This document shows positions 34,335 to 47,200 of a stretch of 64,000 bases of DNA, one piece after another. Numbering within the stretch: position 1 is the first letter of the stretch; the number at the start of each line of letters is the position of its first letter. Made by a program: the position numbers and the translations under genes. Source of the DNA: Athripsodes cinereus. Lineage: Eukaryota > Arthropoda > Insecta > Trichoptera > Leptoceridae. The notes under the pieces are model-generated. The model made no database searches. It was given only the letters and a program-made list of their open reading frames with translations, and had not been told where the DNA came from. Location of the stretch: the NCBI GenBank assembly GCA_947579605.1, contig OX388312.1, forward strand, positions 31,767,313 through 31,831,312. The letters run 5' to 3'.

Positions 34335-36780
34335 TCCATCCCTGTATGACCACTTGGCCGTTTGACCTGATCGAACTCACTCTGTTTGTGACGTCCTTTT
34401 CTCCTATAACAGGAGGTGAGCTTTAGAACAACTGCTTAGGGCAGCCGGTCCAAAACTAAAGCACATATGTATAATCTATGCTTGGACAATAATATTTTAA
34501 CATTTTTTTTCGTGTACATTGACTTAAAATTTCTTTTTTTTATGATTTCAGAAACCGAGTGAACACCCACTGCGTCGTGAAATATTTATTTGTTTGTAGA
34601 AACCCGAAGGCTATGAAAAATGTATTTATTTTAAAATTTCCAAGTGTCTAGTCTTCATCCTTTGTATTAGTCTAAGCAATCAACTAGTACGTAGATAATA
34701 CGTAACTGTAAGCTAATTCTAAGTCATATTGTAAAATAGAGAGTCGGTGGACATTAACGGTTGTATTTAATTTCAGGAAGGGTTTTGTCAGGGGGAGTCC
34801 TTCAGGCGAACCTTGAGCCCTTCCTTAGAAAGAATTTGCTTGAAGAGTATGGATGACATAGGAACTGCCATTCCTGTAACATTCATGGGTGAGGGAGGGT
34901 GCAACCCTTAATGTGTAGGTAGGTATGTATATTAGGTATATATATATATATATATATTGTGCAGGTAGGTAGGTAGGTAATGTAGGTACATTGATACATA
35001 TGTTATCATATGTCATATAATTTATGTTATCAGCGCTCCACGTTCCTAGCACGCGGCTCACCTTTCACCTCACATGTCTCATCTTGGATAAGTAGGTAGG
35101 TATGTATAATTATACATACATAATACATTAATGTTATATGTTTATTGTAAATAGATAGGTGCATACATAATGTAGGTATATACTTGCACACATATCAAGC
35201 ATTTTGCTTAACGACACTTACGACAGTGTGATGATAATTTCAATTGTATTATAATATTATGTAGGTAGGTATGTACATATTATTATTGTAGGTATTTCTA
35301 TATATTTGAAATAATATATTAAGGAAACGGAAGAAGTTGCTATGTAAGGATATAATATGTAGCAATAAGATGTTCCATTCTCTTTGTTTACCCCACTTAA
35401 GATACCGCTTGAGGTGATAGATGGATAAAATGTGATGAAATTAAAATATTAAAATAAAAAAAAGTAATTTAGCAATTTTGATAACCTCACCTGATATTGT
35501 CAATTCTTAGAAAAATTAAAATGTATGTAAATCACCAACTAATGATGGAAATAAAAATTGTTGGCTCAAAACATTCATACTTAAGTATATAATTTTATAT
35601 GATGTTCTAGAAAATCAATTTTTATCCGATCATCAATACGATTGTGCACAAAGATCTTGTCACTTGTGGCATCAAAGAATTGCTACCTACTGATTAATAG
35701 TGTCATATTGTTAAGTGAATAATAAATTGAAATATAACAAACGCAACACTCTGATGCCAAAGATTATGATTAAAAAATATATTTAATTTAATTCTCTTTA
35801 AATTATTGGATATTATAAATGTGCAACAGTTATTTTTTATGGTGAATTGTATGGAAAGAATAAGTTTACTACCTACTCGTGTGTGATCCGATACAAATAC
35901 ATAAATAATGTCAATATTCTAAAGTCCGAGTCCGTTCTAATTTTGTTTTGTATTTTACACGTATGTAAGAGAATTAATTATAAAATAAATTTAAAAAGAC
36001 AATTTTCAAAAAGAGGGAAATAAATTTATGATTATAAGAAAGTAATTAGTGTTACTATTAATAATAATTATGTTGAACTTGAATATTACTTTATGTAAGT
36101 AAATATTTGTACTTGCGTAAAGAATAATAAATTATTACGTAGGTACGTATATAGATATGATGTATAGGTATATAGATAGGTAGGTAGGCAGATAGTACGT
36201 AGGTTATTATAATTTGGCAATGTTTACCTGGATGTAATTATTAGTACTTAGGTAATTTCCTTATCATTCACGAGGCGAAGAGTAAGTGTAGGTATATAAC
36301 TATCTACCTACATACATAATATATATACATAGTGATACAGGTGACCCTCTTATGACACGGTTTCGTTACAGCATTATGAAGAATTTGAGAGAATCGATTT
36401 TCTGCATTAACCCAAGATACTTACCCCTTAATGTATGTAGGTACCTACCTACGGCTACCTATTAGGTAGGTACCTATGTATAAATACATAAGGTAATTAT
36501 AATTAAGAAGTGTGTTATATAGTTAGCAGGTAGGTAGGTATATAGATACTTATAGGTAGGTACTAGGTACCTACATAGGTATCAATATACAAGTTACACA
36601 GTTCAATATTCCCACCGCAGCTGTCATCAGACATCGGAGTGTAGTAGTAGTGGGTAGGTAGGTACCTACCTATACCTATACCTAAGTTACATAATGGTTA
36701 TCGCAATAACTACATAACATAATATATAATACATATTATGTATGCACTTACTTACTTCCGATGGCCGGAAAGCCACTGTA
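34335..36780. other. 3' UTR of the R1-clade element, then AT-rich microsatellite-dotted DNA
   Basis: No gene was seen. Repeats include (TA)n at 34938-34956 and (GTAG)n tracts at 34964-34980, 35270, 36178 and 36530. 35372-35412 resembles the LINE 3' tail better preserved at 40173-40366. Confidence 0.5.
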
Positions 36781-36841
36781 GGGCTATTGTCTCCATAATA
36801 TATTTATTTATTTATTCTTTACTGAACATTGATTAAAAACA

Positions 36842-36955
36842 ATTACATAACATAACATAACACGTGTAGACAATTCACACAGACCGAGCTAGTCCCAAAC
36901 TAAGATATGAATCTTGTATTATGGGTACTAACACGGCGATACATATATATTTATA
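36842..36955. repeat. Dispersed repeat, copy 2
   Basis: Matches 11652-11770 over most of its length (CGAGCTAGTCCCAAACTAAG; ATTATGGGTACTAAC). Confidence 0.55.
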
Positions 36956-37429
36956 GTTTTGTTTTTTTTTTTTAGATTTATTTATAGAAAAGTTTATAGA
37001 AAAGGTATACATTCAAATTAAATACAATCAATATACAGAGGGCGAGTTTATCGCAAAGGCGCGATCTCTTCCAACTATCCCAAGATAATTAGATAAATAA
37101 ATTAGTAATACCTATTCTTTTGAAAATAACTTAATTGCATCATTAAAAGGTTGAACAATACCAATTAACCCTACTTTATTAAGCCATTTTATATCTTGAG
37201 CAATGGATTGTCAGTCGTCCTTAGCATTTACATAGCTCCTCTAGATCTCGGTTGATGTTATCTAACAAGCTTTGTCTTTGTTTACCTAACAGTCTTTTGC
37301 CCTTGGTTATACCCTGCTTTAGAACACCTTTATCTTTTTATTTATTCAAATAAGTACAAAATACGTTAGGTATTTTATAACAGTGTTAACAAAACAATAC
37401 AAAATTTATAATTTAAAATATGATTACGG

Positions 37430-37735
37430 TATACAGTGTCGCGATTATCAGTTGCCTTTTCTTTTCCGGATCTAATGACGTGGCCAATCCATGCCAATCT
37501 TCGGGATCTGATCTCACTTGTGATGAAAGGTTGGTTAGTTGTGGAGCGAATTTTTTCATTGCTTTTAAGCTCCAGGTTCCTTCTGCAATATTAGGTCATG
37601 GACCCAATATTTTTCTTAGAATCCGATTTTCAAAAGACAGAATTCTTTGCTGGTCTTTTAGGGTCATTCACTAGGATTCCAAACCATAAATGACTATTGG
37701 TTTAATAAGGCTTTTGTGTATTTGAAGCTTCATTC
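37430..37735 (-). mobile_element. Decayed RTE-type RT C-terminal fragment
   Basis: With frameshifts the minus strand gives LIKPIVIYGLES then ENRILRKILGP, the YGSETW and ENKILRKI region of RTE-type polymerases. Many lesions. Confidence 0.5.
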
Positions 37736-37742
37736 ATAATAT

Positions 37743-37917
37743 TTTTTTTTAAAGATTTATCTGGGTTTTTGTTATAAACCCAAATACAACCTTTTACACC
37801 CTTCACAGTAAGCTACTAAAACGTTGTCTGGTGAAAGGGGAGTTTGCCGGCACCTGGTATCGAACCACGAACCCCTTGTTCATGAAGACGAGACTCTACC
37901 TCCAGTCTACTGAATTG
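37743..37917 (-). mobile_element. tRNA-derived SINE, copy 1
   Basis: On the minus strand an A-box-like TGGAGGTAGAGTCT (about 37906-37893) is followed by a perfect B box GGTTCGATACC (37866-37856). A body and an A-rich tail (T run at 37743-37750) come next. This layout is that of a Pol III SINE. The second copy is at 60629-60809. Confidence 0.7.
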
Positions 37918-37925
37918 TATGTTGC

Positions 37926-40172
37926 TAGGCTATGTATATATTATATAGCTATATAATATTATGTTCGACACTCTCTCGTTTCTTTAGATTACCTACACAA
38001 TGATTATGATTTTGACGAATAATTCCAGATGTGTAAATTTCTTATAATGAACAGTTAAGTATTTCAAATATAAACAAATCAAGTTGGCCAGTTTTGATTT
38101 TTCATGGCTGTTCGTACTTTTTGTTCCGTACCCCTTCCCTTCTGAGTGGATTTATTGACAACGATTTATACTTATGTACATAGGTGCCTTAATTATTTTT
38201 ATATAGGTAATAAATAAAAATAAATAAAATAATCTTTATTGTACATTTGAGTAGTACAAATGGCGGGTTTATTGCCTGCAGGCAATATCTGACAACCAAA
38301 CAGTTATACAACTGAGACACATACCTACTTACAATTTAAAAACAATACTTATATGTGATACAGAACACAAACCAAACATACATACATTGACATATAGACG
38401 TTAAAAAAAGTTACAATACACATAAATAAGATGCAAAGGGAAGGGAAAAAGGAAAAGAAGGGGTCAAAGCTCAAGATGGATCATTGAAAGTAAGATAATG
38501 ATGCTTCAGTCTACTCCTGAAGATGGAAATAGTTGAGCAAGTCTGACCAACAAAGGCAAATCAGCTTTATCTTGTTTGAAATTGTTAGGTACCTACCTAA
38601 TGATAATAAATTAATTTTATAATGTAGGAAAGTAGTTTTCAAATGTATTTTGTAAGTTAGTGTTTTAAAGGAATACCTTATCATATTTTTTTAGGTTAGT
38701 CGGAAGAAATCGCGCCTCTGCGATAAACTCGCCCTCCGTATAGTAATTGTTTATCTCCTCCGTATAATAATAAAATTGCTTGTAATCAATGTACCTATGT
38801 ACAGATTTTGACATTAGTTAGGTATTTGTTGTTAGGTTTTCTAATAATTATGTTTGTTTGTATTTATGTAGGTATGTATGTTTGTTCTATGTATTTACGG
38901 TAAAACATTTGCCTACTTGATTTGGAATGACGCAGATTCACAGAAGCCGGCATTTTCTAGGAGTCTATCTCCTTGCTACATATTTGGGCGATATGTGGAG
39001 TATGATAGTTTCGTTCCTATACATATCTGCATATTATTATTATGTAAGTAGATATGTATTATTATCAGTCACTAAGTTTGTGTGTGTGTGTGTACCTACT
39101 TAATGTATGTACATAAATCATAAAGTGCGGTTAGTCTGGTAAGTAAGTACGCATCGATTACATATATAAATCATAAGTAATGTATCGAAGTATTTTATTC
39201 CCGATTATCGGGCATCGAGCAATAAGCGGAGTAGAGACAGTGTGTCTTGTCGTGTGTAGTGAGTGTTACATATTGTTACGGATCACACACATCTCGGTGT
39301 AATATTGTTTGTATCGCTATAAGCACCTACCTACCGTGACATACCTAAGTGTTTTAACTCGTACTTGTGCACTTGTGGAAGACTCACTGTATGTTAGAGA
39401 AAGTAGGTACATAATCCTTCTTACCGGCGCCGTGTACTACAGTGGAGTAATGAAGTATAGAGGAACAGGATAAGAGAATATCTTTAAAATTTCAGGTATA
39501 TACATGGGTCTTTGCAGGTTTCAGCGCTCGTCACTTTCCTTTATGTTAAATTATTGTACATAGGTAGGTAGGTATATAATAATGGTATTAAGTGATTTAA
39601 TTTAATTCGGTATATAGAAATATAATTGGTTGAACCCAAGTACATAGATATATCTACAGAAGGGCATATGAATATTATTTATATATACCTACCTATCTAT
39701 CTATTTATGTGTGTGTGTTATTGGGTAGTTATAAGTCAGGGTAAACATAATGATACCGATTAATCTATTGATCACTCAAAGAACACAAATAATTAATAAA
39801 AAATCGTTATCACATGGAAAGAAGAGCACTCTTCGATCCTTTTTGCCTACCCCGCGAGGGAAACGACGTGATGGTACGTATGAAACGATGTGTAAACATA
39901 AATGCCGGTATATATAGTACCTTAAGTCTTATTGCTTCAAAAATATTAATGAGTTAAACTCAAAATAATAATATGGTAGGTATCAATAGATAGATAAATA
40001 GGTATATGTAGATAATATAAACAAGATTATTTAGTCGTAGGTGCCTACCAACTGATATATCTAACAACTCGTATGTAAATATAATCTCATAAAACACATT
40101 TCAAATTATTTGAATCAAATGAAATCAAAGCAGTATTTTTTATTAATCAAGATGTTGGCTGTTTAATTACAA
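37926..40172. other. Non-coding upstream DNA with dispersed repeats
   Basis: No gene was seen. 38228-38300 has a TTTATTG ... ATTGCCTGCAGGCAAT repeat end. 38704-38745 is an inverted copy of the GGGCGAGTTTATCGC repeat. 39820-39885 is a piece of the LINE 3' tail seen at 40173-40366. A moderately GC-rich patch at 39200-39440 could hold an upstream exon, but nothing proves it. Confidence 0.45.
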
Positions 40173-40366
40173 ATTAGTCCGAGAACCACGTGGCTTTATC
40201 ACGTGGATCAAATTCTCAAGGACGGCCGCGTGTTGAGTAAGAGGAACCGACGTGCGTGTATGAGAAACTGTATGAATGTGGAGGAAGCGAAGGAAGTGTG
40301 TAAAGATAGATCTGTTTGGCGTTCCGTTCTCTCTGACTACCCCACTTGGGACACGGCGTGAGTGTA
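40173..40366 (+). mobile_element. LINE 3' coding tail with (TATAG)n end
   Basis: An open frame encodes PRTTWLYHVDQILKDGRV, MNVEEAKEVCKDRSVWRS and VLSDYPTWDTA, then a stop at 40366. A TATAG microsatellite follows. This is the C-terminus of an RTE/CR1-type LINE. The inverted fragment at 41170-41222 and those at 35372 and 39820 are from the same or a related family. Confidence 0.6.
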
Positions 40367-43300
40367 TAGTATAGTATAGGTTCAAATGATAATTGATTTG
40401 ACATTTGAATGCTCACAAATATTTTTTTATTTAAACTACCAACGGACTTGCATCTTTCCATTCATTTAGTTATCCTTGACGTTACCTGCAGTCTTAAAGG
40501 ACTTTATAACTATGTACCTACCTACATATCTACATCACTACATGCATATACCTACCTACTTATGTATGTAAATGTTGATGAGTAATGACTACTCATGCAT
40601 CGAACATTTGTAAATAATTAATACAAAGTGGGTATACGAGTATTTCACATGGGAGAGCTATTATAGATCACAATAAGTATGGATACATACTGGTAGCTAC
40701 GTACATATGAACATAGGTGTAGGTATTGTAGGTAGGTATAGGCACCTACATAGGTAACCCTAACTAATACCTAATATTAAGCATGATCATCATGAGTAGG
40801 TAAATCTGTAATGTTAACTACGTGTATGTCGGTACCAATACCTACACCTACCTAATATTGTATCGTGAGTACCTACTGGTAGGTATGTAGTTACCCACAT
40901 ACATACATACATGAAGTAATTTACAGTCCAATATTTAAATGCAATCTATCTACTCCTATACCATCCCACCGATCCAAAAGTAGTACCTGCACATTATAAT
41001 ATGTGCCTACCTACATATGTACCAAATATTATATTGACATATTACTGACATCATTTATTATGTATGTATGTATGTAGGTACCTAACTATATTAATAGCAT
41101 AAGATATGTATTGCTACGTATACAAGTGTGAATCTACAGTTTTATAATAAAAGGTACCTACCTATATCATTGTTACGATGTTTCCCTCGCGGGGTAGGTA
41201 CGTAGAAAAGGTCGAGCTGATATATAAATCCTTATATTCACTTTTCGATTCCATCATTGTTATGAGGAATTCCTCATGCATGCTCTACTATTCAATAAAT
41301 ATACTATATTACTTCTGTATGTAGCTACATATCCAGTTGCACTGATGAGTAATTTTATTTCTGTTATTTTAGAATTTTAATATTTACATAATTTTCATAA
41401 TTTTATTAAATATTAAATATTAATATATATTAAAATAAGTTAAAACTTGTACTACTTTTTGTGCTGTCTTCTTCTTGTGTTTGTTCTTTTTATAGAGTGA
41501 AGAGAAATGGCATGTACCTATTGATGAAAACTGTATTGAGTAAAGTATTTATTATATTGTTGTTTTAAAAGGCAACAGCCGTTTATAGTTTAATTAAAAT
41601 TAAATAACCAGAGGTAGGTACCTATGTACCTACCCGACAACTCTGTGACATAATCCAAAAACCGCTGTCCAAACTATGAACCTACTTCGTAACTGCTTAC
41701 ATTACAAACCACCTACATAACTTAATTTTACGAGTACTATGTATGTGTTGTTTTGTTGTTATTCTTGAGTCCAATATTCGCCCCGTGAATTGCTAAATTA
41801 TACTTTACTTAAGTACCTACTCACCTTCATGCGTTTGTTTGAAAAATGCTACATGTACTTGTAGGCACCTACCTATCTTATAATATTTAATGGTACATAC
41901 ATCTAGCACATTATTGTGGTAGCTAACTACTCCGCTAGTATTTTACTGTGAATTTCACAATATGAAGGCTTATTAATATATTCAGATACTTTGGTATTTA
42001 TTATGTCATGCAGAACATAAATAAGTGTGCACTCTCCCAATTTTCATCACATACCTAATACGTTTGGAAAGCGTAACGTGTGCCCTCTGTCGGTGTGCTC
42101 CACGAGCTAACTTATTTATTTATTATTAAGTATTTTGTTGCAAAGCTTTTGTTTGATGCATGTATTATAATCACAGTTTAATATTGAAGGGAAACGCGTC
42201 TCGCACCTGGATATCTCAGAAGTCACGGACTGGCAATACTTTATCCACATATTCAAACCAAAGTCTGTTGCCCTCCCCATTGGGAAGGCGTGCCAAAACC
42301 GCCATCGTTGGAATCTTTTATGCTCTCTTTTCATTGCCCCTAAAATTAATTTCCAATAAAAAATTAAACAAGTACCTTCCACGATTAAAGTGCATCAAAC
42401 CAGCCTTAGCCGAATCGCAAGCATTGCAGCACCTTTCGTATTTCCTACTAAAAAGGATTAGCACATTCTGTTGTTTGTGGGAATGAGATGTCTATGAAAT
42501 ATTATTCTTAATATCTTATTAAATTCTGTGGCACTGCTGATGCAAAAAACTTTCCACTTTTTATTGTATTTTTTTTAACAAATGTCTCATTGAAAATCAG
42601 TTTTTCTGCGCCGATAAATTAAAACATACCTATATCAAAACTTAAACGGCTAGTAGAACAATAAATAGGTGTTTTAAATGTAAGTTATTTCCTTTTAAAA
42701 CATAATATTATCATAAAACTCTAATTAATCTATAAAAAAAACTATTTGTGTAGGTATTACCTACCTACTCGATAATTAAAATTGATTGCAAAATTCAATA
42801 CGGTACAAAAATAATACATTATTTTATTAATAATATTGTTTCAAGTACATCGATATTGTAGAAGAGGCAGAGAATATTTCTCCCTTAAACTGGAGCAATT
42901 CTTTCATCCGTACCAACATACATTTGAGTGCAGTGGTGCGCTCGTGTCTTTAATGAAAACTATGTAGGTAGGTGCGAATGAGAAATCTTCACGCGCTGCG
43001 TAAAGCAAACGAGATTAAAAGAGGTGGAAATATCACGATTGTGATATTCCCTTGAAAAGTTCATACAGAAGTTCAAGACAAGGTTACATAATGATGTTTG
43101 CATATTTTTTTATTTTTTTTTTAGGGCATGCGATGCATAGGTACTTACCTACTTATACGAAAGCACGTCGCTACCTTTGCCACAGTTTAAGGTACTTCGT
43201 AGCGCATGTTCAAGTACTTATATAGGTACAAACGTAATATTTAATTGAGTAGATACCTACTACAGATAGTGTCTGTAAACATAATACTTACCTATGTAAT

Positions 43301-43935
43301 ATTTTAAAATAAGAACAAATTAATTTAAATAGCTTTTCTTTTTGTATTTTGACAAATGGTATTTTCATTAACATTGATATATGTATTTATCTAAGATGTG
43401 TGGATTATTTGATTTTGATGATATTTTGATATAACTTCCCAATATTCTCCTATAATATTATTATTGCATGAATATGATTAGATGTTAATAAAATAATTAT
43501 GTGTGTGGTGTAGTGTGCTTTACTTGAAATTTGTTTATGAATTTAATAAACGGCTAATGGTTTTTACACATTATAATACATTAAACGTTTACTTACAAAC
43601 TATACAAAAACTAAACTCAATAATAGTATAAAGTTTTTTCCTATGAAACAAATAAAATAAAACACTTTTTAGTGAAAAAATAATTTAAATGTACCTAGTT
43701 GGTATATTATAGACAGCCTCACAGCATACACATATGTACATATGTACACCTCATATTTAACTGTCAAACACCGAGGATACTGTAAACACTCTGTATGTAG
43801 GAATATTATAGAAACATTATTAAAATGTTATAATTTTATACAGTGAACTAGTTATCGATATCATTATAACTTTGAGAACATATTATTATATTGTTCAAGT
43901 ATGTAATACGACAATTGTGTTTTTTTATATAACAG
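40367..43935. other. Non-coding region upstream of the desaturase coding exons
   Basis: AT-rich with many GTAGGTA tracts. No convincing ORF. 42116-42486 is locally less AT-rich but is not recognised. Any promoter and first untranslated exon of the desaturase would lie in or before this stretch. Confidence 0.45.
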
Positions 43936-43989
43936 ATCGAGATTGTCAAACAATAGAAGCCGAGGGAGAGAGAGTGCTACAATATCGCA
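43936..43989 (+). other. 5' UTR part of desaturase exon
   Basis: A pyrimidine-rich acceptor ending ATAACAG at 43935 precedes the purine-rich leader to ATG 43990. This implies at least one untranslated exon upstream. Confidence 0.5.
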
Positions 43990-44218
43990 ATGCCGCCTAA
44001 CTCCTCAGATAGCACGTCGTGCACGGGGACGCTATTCGAGAATGAGAGCTTTGTAGAACACACGTCCACAAATGGCAAGGGTAGTCACTTTAAAGCGGAC
44101 AACAGGAAGATACAACTCGTCTGGAGAAACGTCATTCTGTTTGCCTATCTGCATCTAGCCGCTGTTTACGGAGCTTACCTCGCCTTAACATCTGCCTCGT
44201 GGAAAACTAACTTATTCG
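43990..44218 (+). CDS. Desaturase coding exon 1
   Basis: Residues 1-76 plus one base: a variable Ser/Thr-rich N-terminus, then the first membrane segment ([20 protein letters not shown]). Start ATG in context AATATCGCAATGCCG. Donor GTAAGA at 44219. Confidence 0.92.
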
Positions 44219-47200
44219 GTAAGAGAAAATACCTACTAAATACATTAGATATCAATAAACTATAAAATAACAAGACTGTGCAATAAGTTTAAAGAGCATA
44301 CAATCATACTAAATGAAATAGTGAGCCTTGGGTATTGTGTCCCTTTCTAATAGGGTGGCCATGAATAATTTCTCTGTCAAAATTCTTCCCCCTCAATTTG
44401 AAATATTATAGTAATTATCTACTGTTTTTTTTTAAATTGATCCAATATATCTTAAAACATATTTATAAGACTGGTGAAATTGTACAAAAGAAAATGACCT
44501 GCCAATGAAAATGTGTAATTTGGTGACTATGTTGTTACAGCGTTCTTCTTATACATTGCTTCGGGTCTTGGCATCACAGCAGGAGTTCACAGACTTTGGT
44601 CCCACAAGTCCTACAAAGCGAAGCTGCCGCTAAGAATACTTCTTGCCATATTTAACACTATAGCGTTTCAGGTACGTAAAACTTAGGTACCTATTTACAT
44701 ATTGTTTCAATATAACATTAAATACCTATATTAATGAAAAAATATTAAATATAAAATTAACTGACAATATAAATTAGAATAAAAATAAAATATTTTAATA
44801 AATTTATATGCAAAATATATGTAGAATCTTAACATTATTAAAGTTAGTTCTTCCATGATGTCCTTTGAAAATAACAATAAACTTTATTGCCTAAATTTCC
44901 AAGTTATAAACCAATGTGATACAAATAAATGATATTGTGCAATGGGCGAATTTATCGCAGAAGCGATATATTCCAACTAACCCATCAATATAATAAATAA
45001 AATTAAAATATATACATACATAATATACGAATATTAAAATAAAAATACATACACAATGAGATTTAAAAGATACATACATAATATTATATACATTGTCGAA
45101 AAAAAATACAACAGGAAGAACCGGTGATAATGACCAACAGAACACACATGAAGGGAAAGCAAATCAAAATATGAAAAAAAGGTGATAGAAAACATGAAAA
45201 GCTTATCACAGTCACAGTTGCGACAGAAGACTAGCAACCGTTAATTTTCTTCTTTAAGGTATAAAAGGAGGTAGACTAACACCTGAATTCATAGTCGTTT
45301 ACTTGAGTATTACTTGGCCGAGGTGCACTCAAGTAAAAAACAATACTCAAGATGTGGATGCATTCTATAGACAAACACTGCTCCTTTGCTTCGCTAAGTT
45401 AACACTTGAGTCGTGGGGAAAATATTATTGTGGCGAAAAGTATTGCCACTAAACAAAATGTATTTTTTAAAGCATAATTAAGTTTTAAAGCATAAAAAAC
45501 ACGGTTAAACTCTATATTTTTGTGTTATTTCTTCGATTAGTACTTTTTAAATATTGTTTTGTTACATTTTATAGTAAATTTAAACATAAAATGATAGTTA
45601 AATGTACCTACAACCTCGCACTATTGTTGTTATTATAGAAAAAGAAGTATACATCACTACGCCTGCCATTTACAGGCGTAGTGATGTATAATAAGTGAGT
45701 AACATGACCTCAAAAATCACAAAAGACAAACCGTCGTCGTTCCCCGTACTTAAGTTTATTGTTCTATGGTTCCCTGTCGTCGGTCCCGTTGTCTTGTTTT
45801 GTTTTGCGTTTCAGATTATAGTATAAGAAATTTGTTTAACCCTCCAGTTCCCAACGTCACCTACAGGTGCTGCGATTTCAAAAAAATATTAAAAATATGT
45901 GGAATTTTATTATTATTTTTATTTTGGTATTATATTTTTGTACAATGGTTTTACAATCCAAATGTGTATATTTTTATACGACTGGCAACACTAAACTTAC
46001 GTATTTTGTCATTTTTTGTCAGCTCTTGGCGGGAATATTGGTGTTAGTGTTACGTTCCGAAATCAACATCAATAAAAAATGTCTAAATAGTAATTTTCAT
46101 GAAATATATTTTCAAAAACAGATTTATAAAGGATCAATTTAGAATTTACACAAATTTTTAATCATGATTTCGTTTAAATATTCGATTTATAGCTATTTAA
46201 AACTGCAATATCACCTCCAGGTGACATTGGGCATGACAGGTACATTATTGAACAAATTTAAGAACCATTTATTTGCATTGTATTAATTCTTGTTTCTTGT
46301 TAATTTTATTAGGCCTTGTGCCCAAAAATGGTTCTTTTGGTAAGCTGAAAATGTATTTTGAATACTTGAACAAAAAAATCTGAAATAACTTTGTTTCTGT
46401 TGCTTCAAGCCACATATCAATAGATGAATCAATGGTACCATATTATGGGCATTATGGGAGAAAGCAGCACATAAAGCAAAAACCTTTAAGATTTAGTTAC
46501 AAGATATGGGCAGCGGCTACTCGTTTCGAGTATCTCGACGATTTTGAGCCTTATCCCTGTAAAATTTATATAATATCAAACACATCTATGTGGAAAAAAT
46601 CGTTTTCTTCAATTAAAAATGTATTTTTGCCTTATAAAAATATGTTTTTAAAGTATTTATTTCTAGTAATAATGTACTACACTACATAAATTTATGTGGT
46701 GTAGTACATAATTACTATAACCAATTATTTTAAAAATGTTTCGTGATTACCACATTGTTTTCGCTAATAAAATCAAACAAAAATATGTTTGTTTATGTTT
46801 TTGTATAATTTGGTATCTACAGTGCCCAATGTCACCCTCAGGTGCCACCTCCCCCATAAAAAAACTACAAAAAATTATCATTTTTTGTCGATCGTCCATT
46901 ACATTGGACTCCATATAGACCCCGTATACAAAATTTCATAGGAATATTATGATTAGGTAAGGCATGGGAATTGGAGGGTTAAAATAAATTATGGATTTAT
47001 TCATATTTTGCAAATTAATCATTAATTATAAAAAAGATTAGTGCCGAATATCTGGACAAAATGTAACATTTGCATTGTTATCTGACATGACGATCATATT
47101 ATGTTTAAACATTTTTAAATAATGTAAGTATTTATTACTTATGTATCTAGCAAATTAATTTATAAATAGTATCTTTGCACACTATATACATACCTTATTG

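Noticed and set aside
37856..37906. Functional tRNA gene
   Set aside because: Only the A and B boxes are tRNA-like, there is no cloverleaf, and the piece has a SINE body and tail.
39200..39440. First untranslated exon and promoter of the desaturase
   Set aside because: There is a GC-richer patch and a GTGAGT word, but nothing links it to the acceptor at 43935.
42116..42486. Short ORFs on both strands
   Set aside because: No domain, no splice or expression signal. They may be an old repeat.
44891..45237. Minus-strand ORFs in desaturase intron 2
   Set aside because: Composition-driven hydrophobic ORFs over dispersed repeat sequence.
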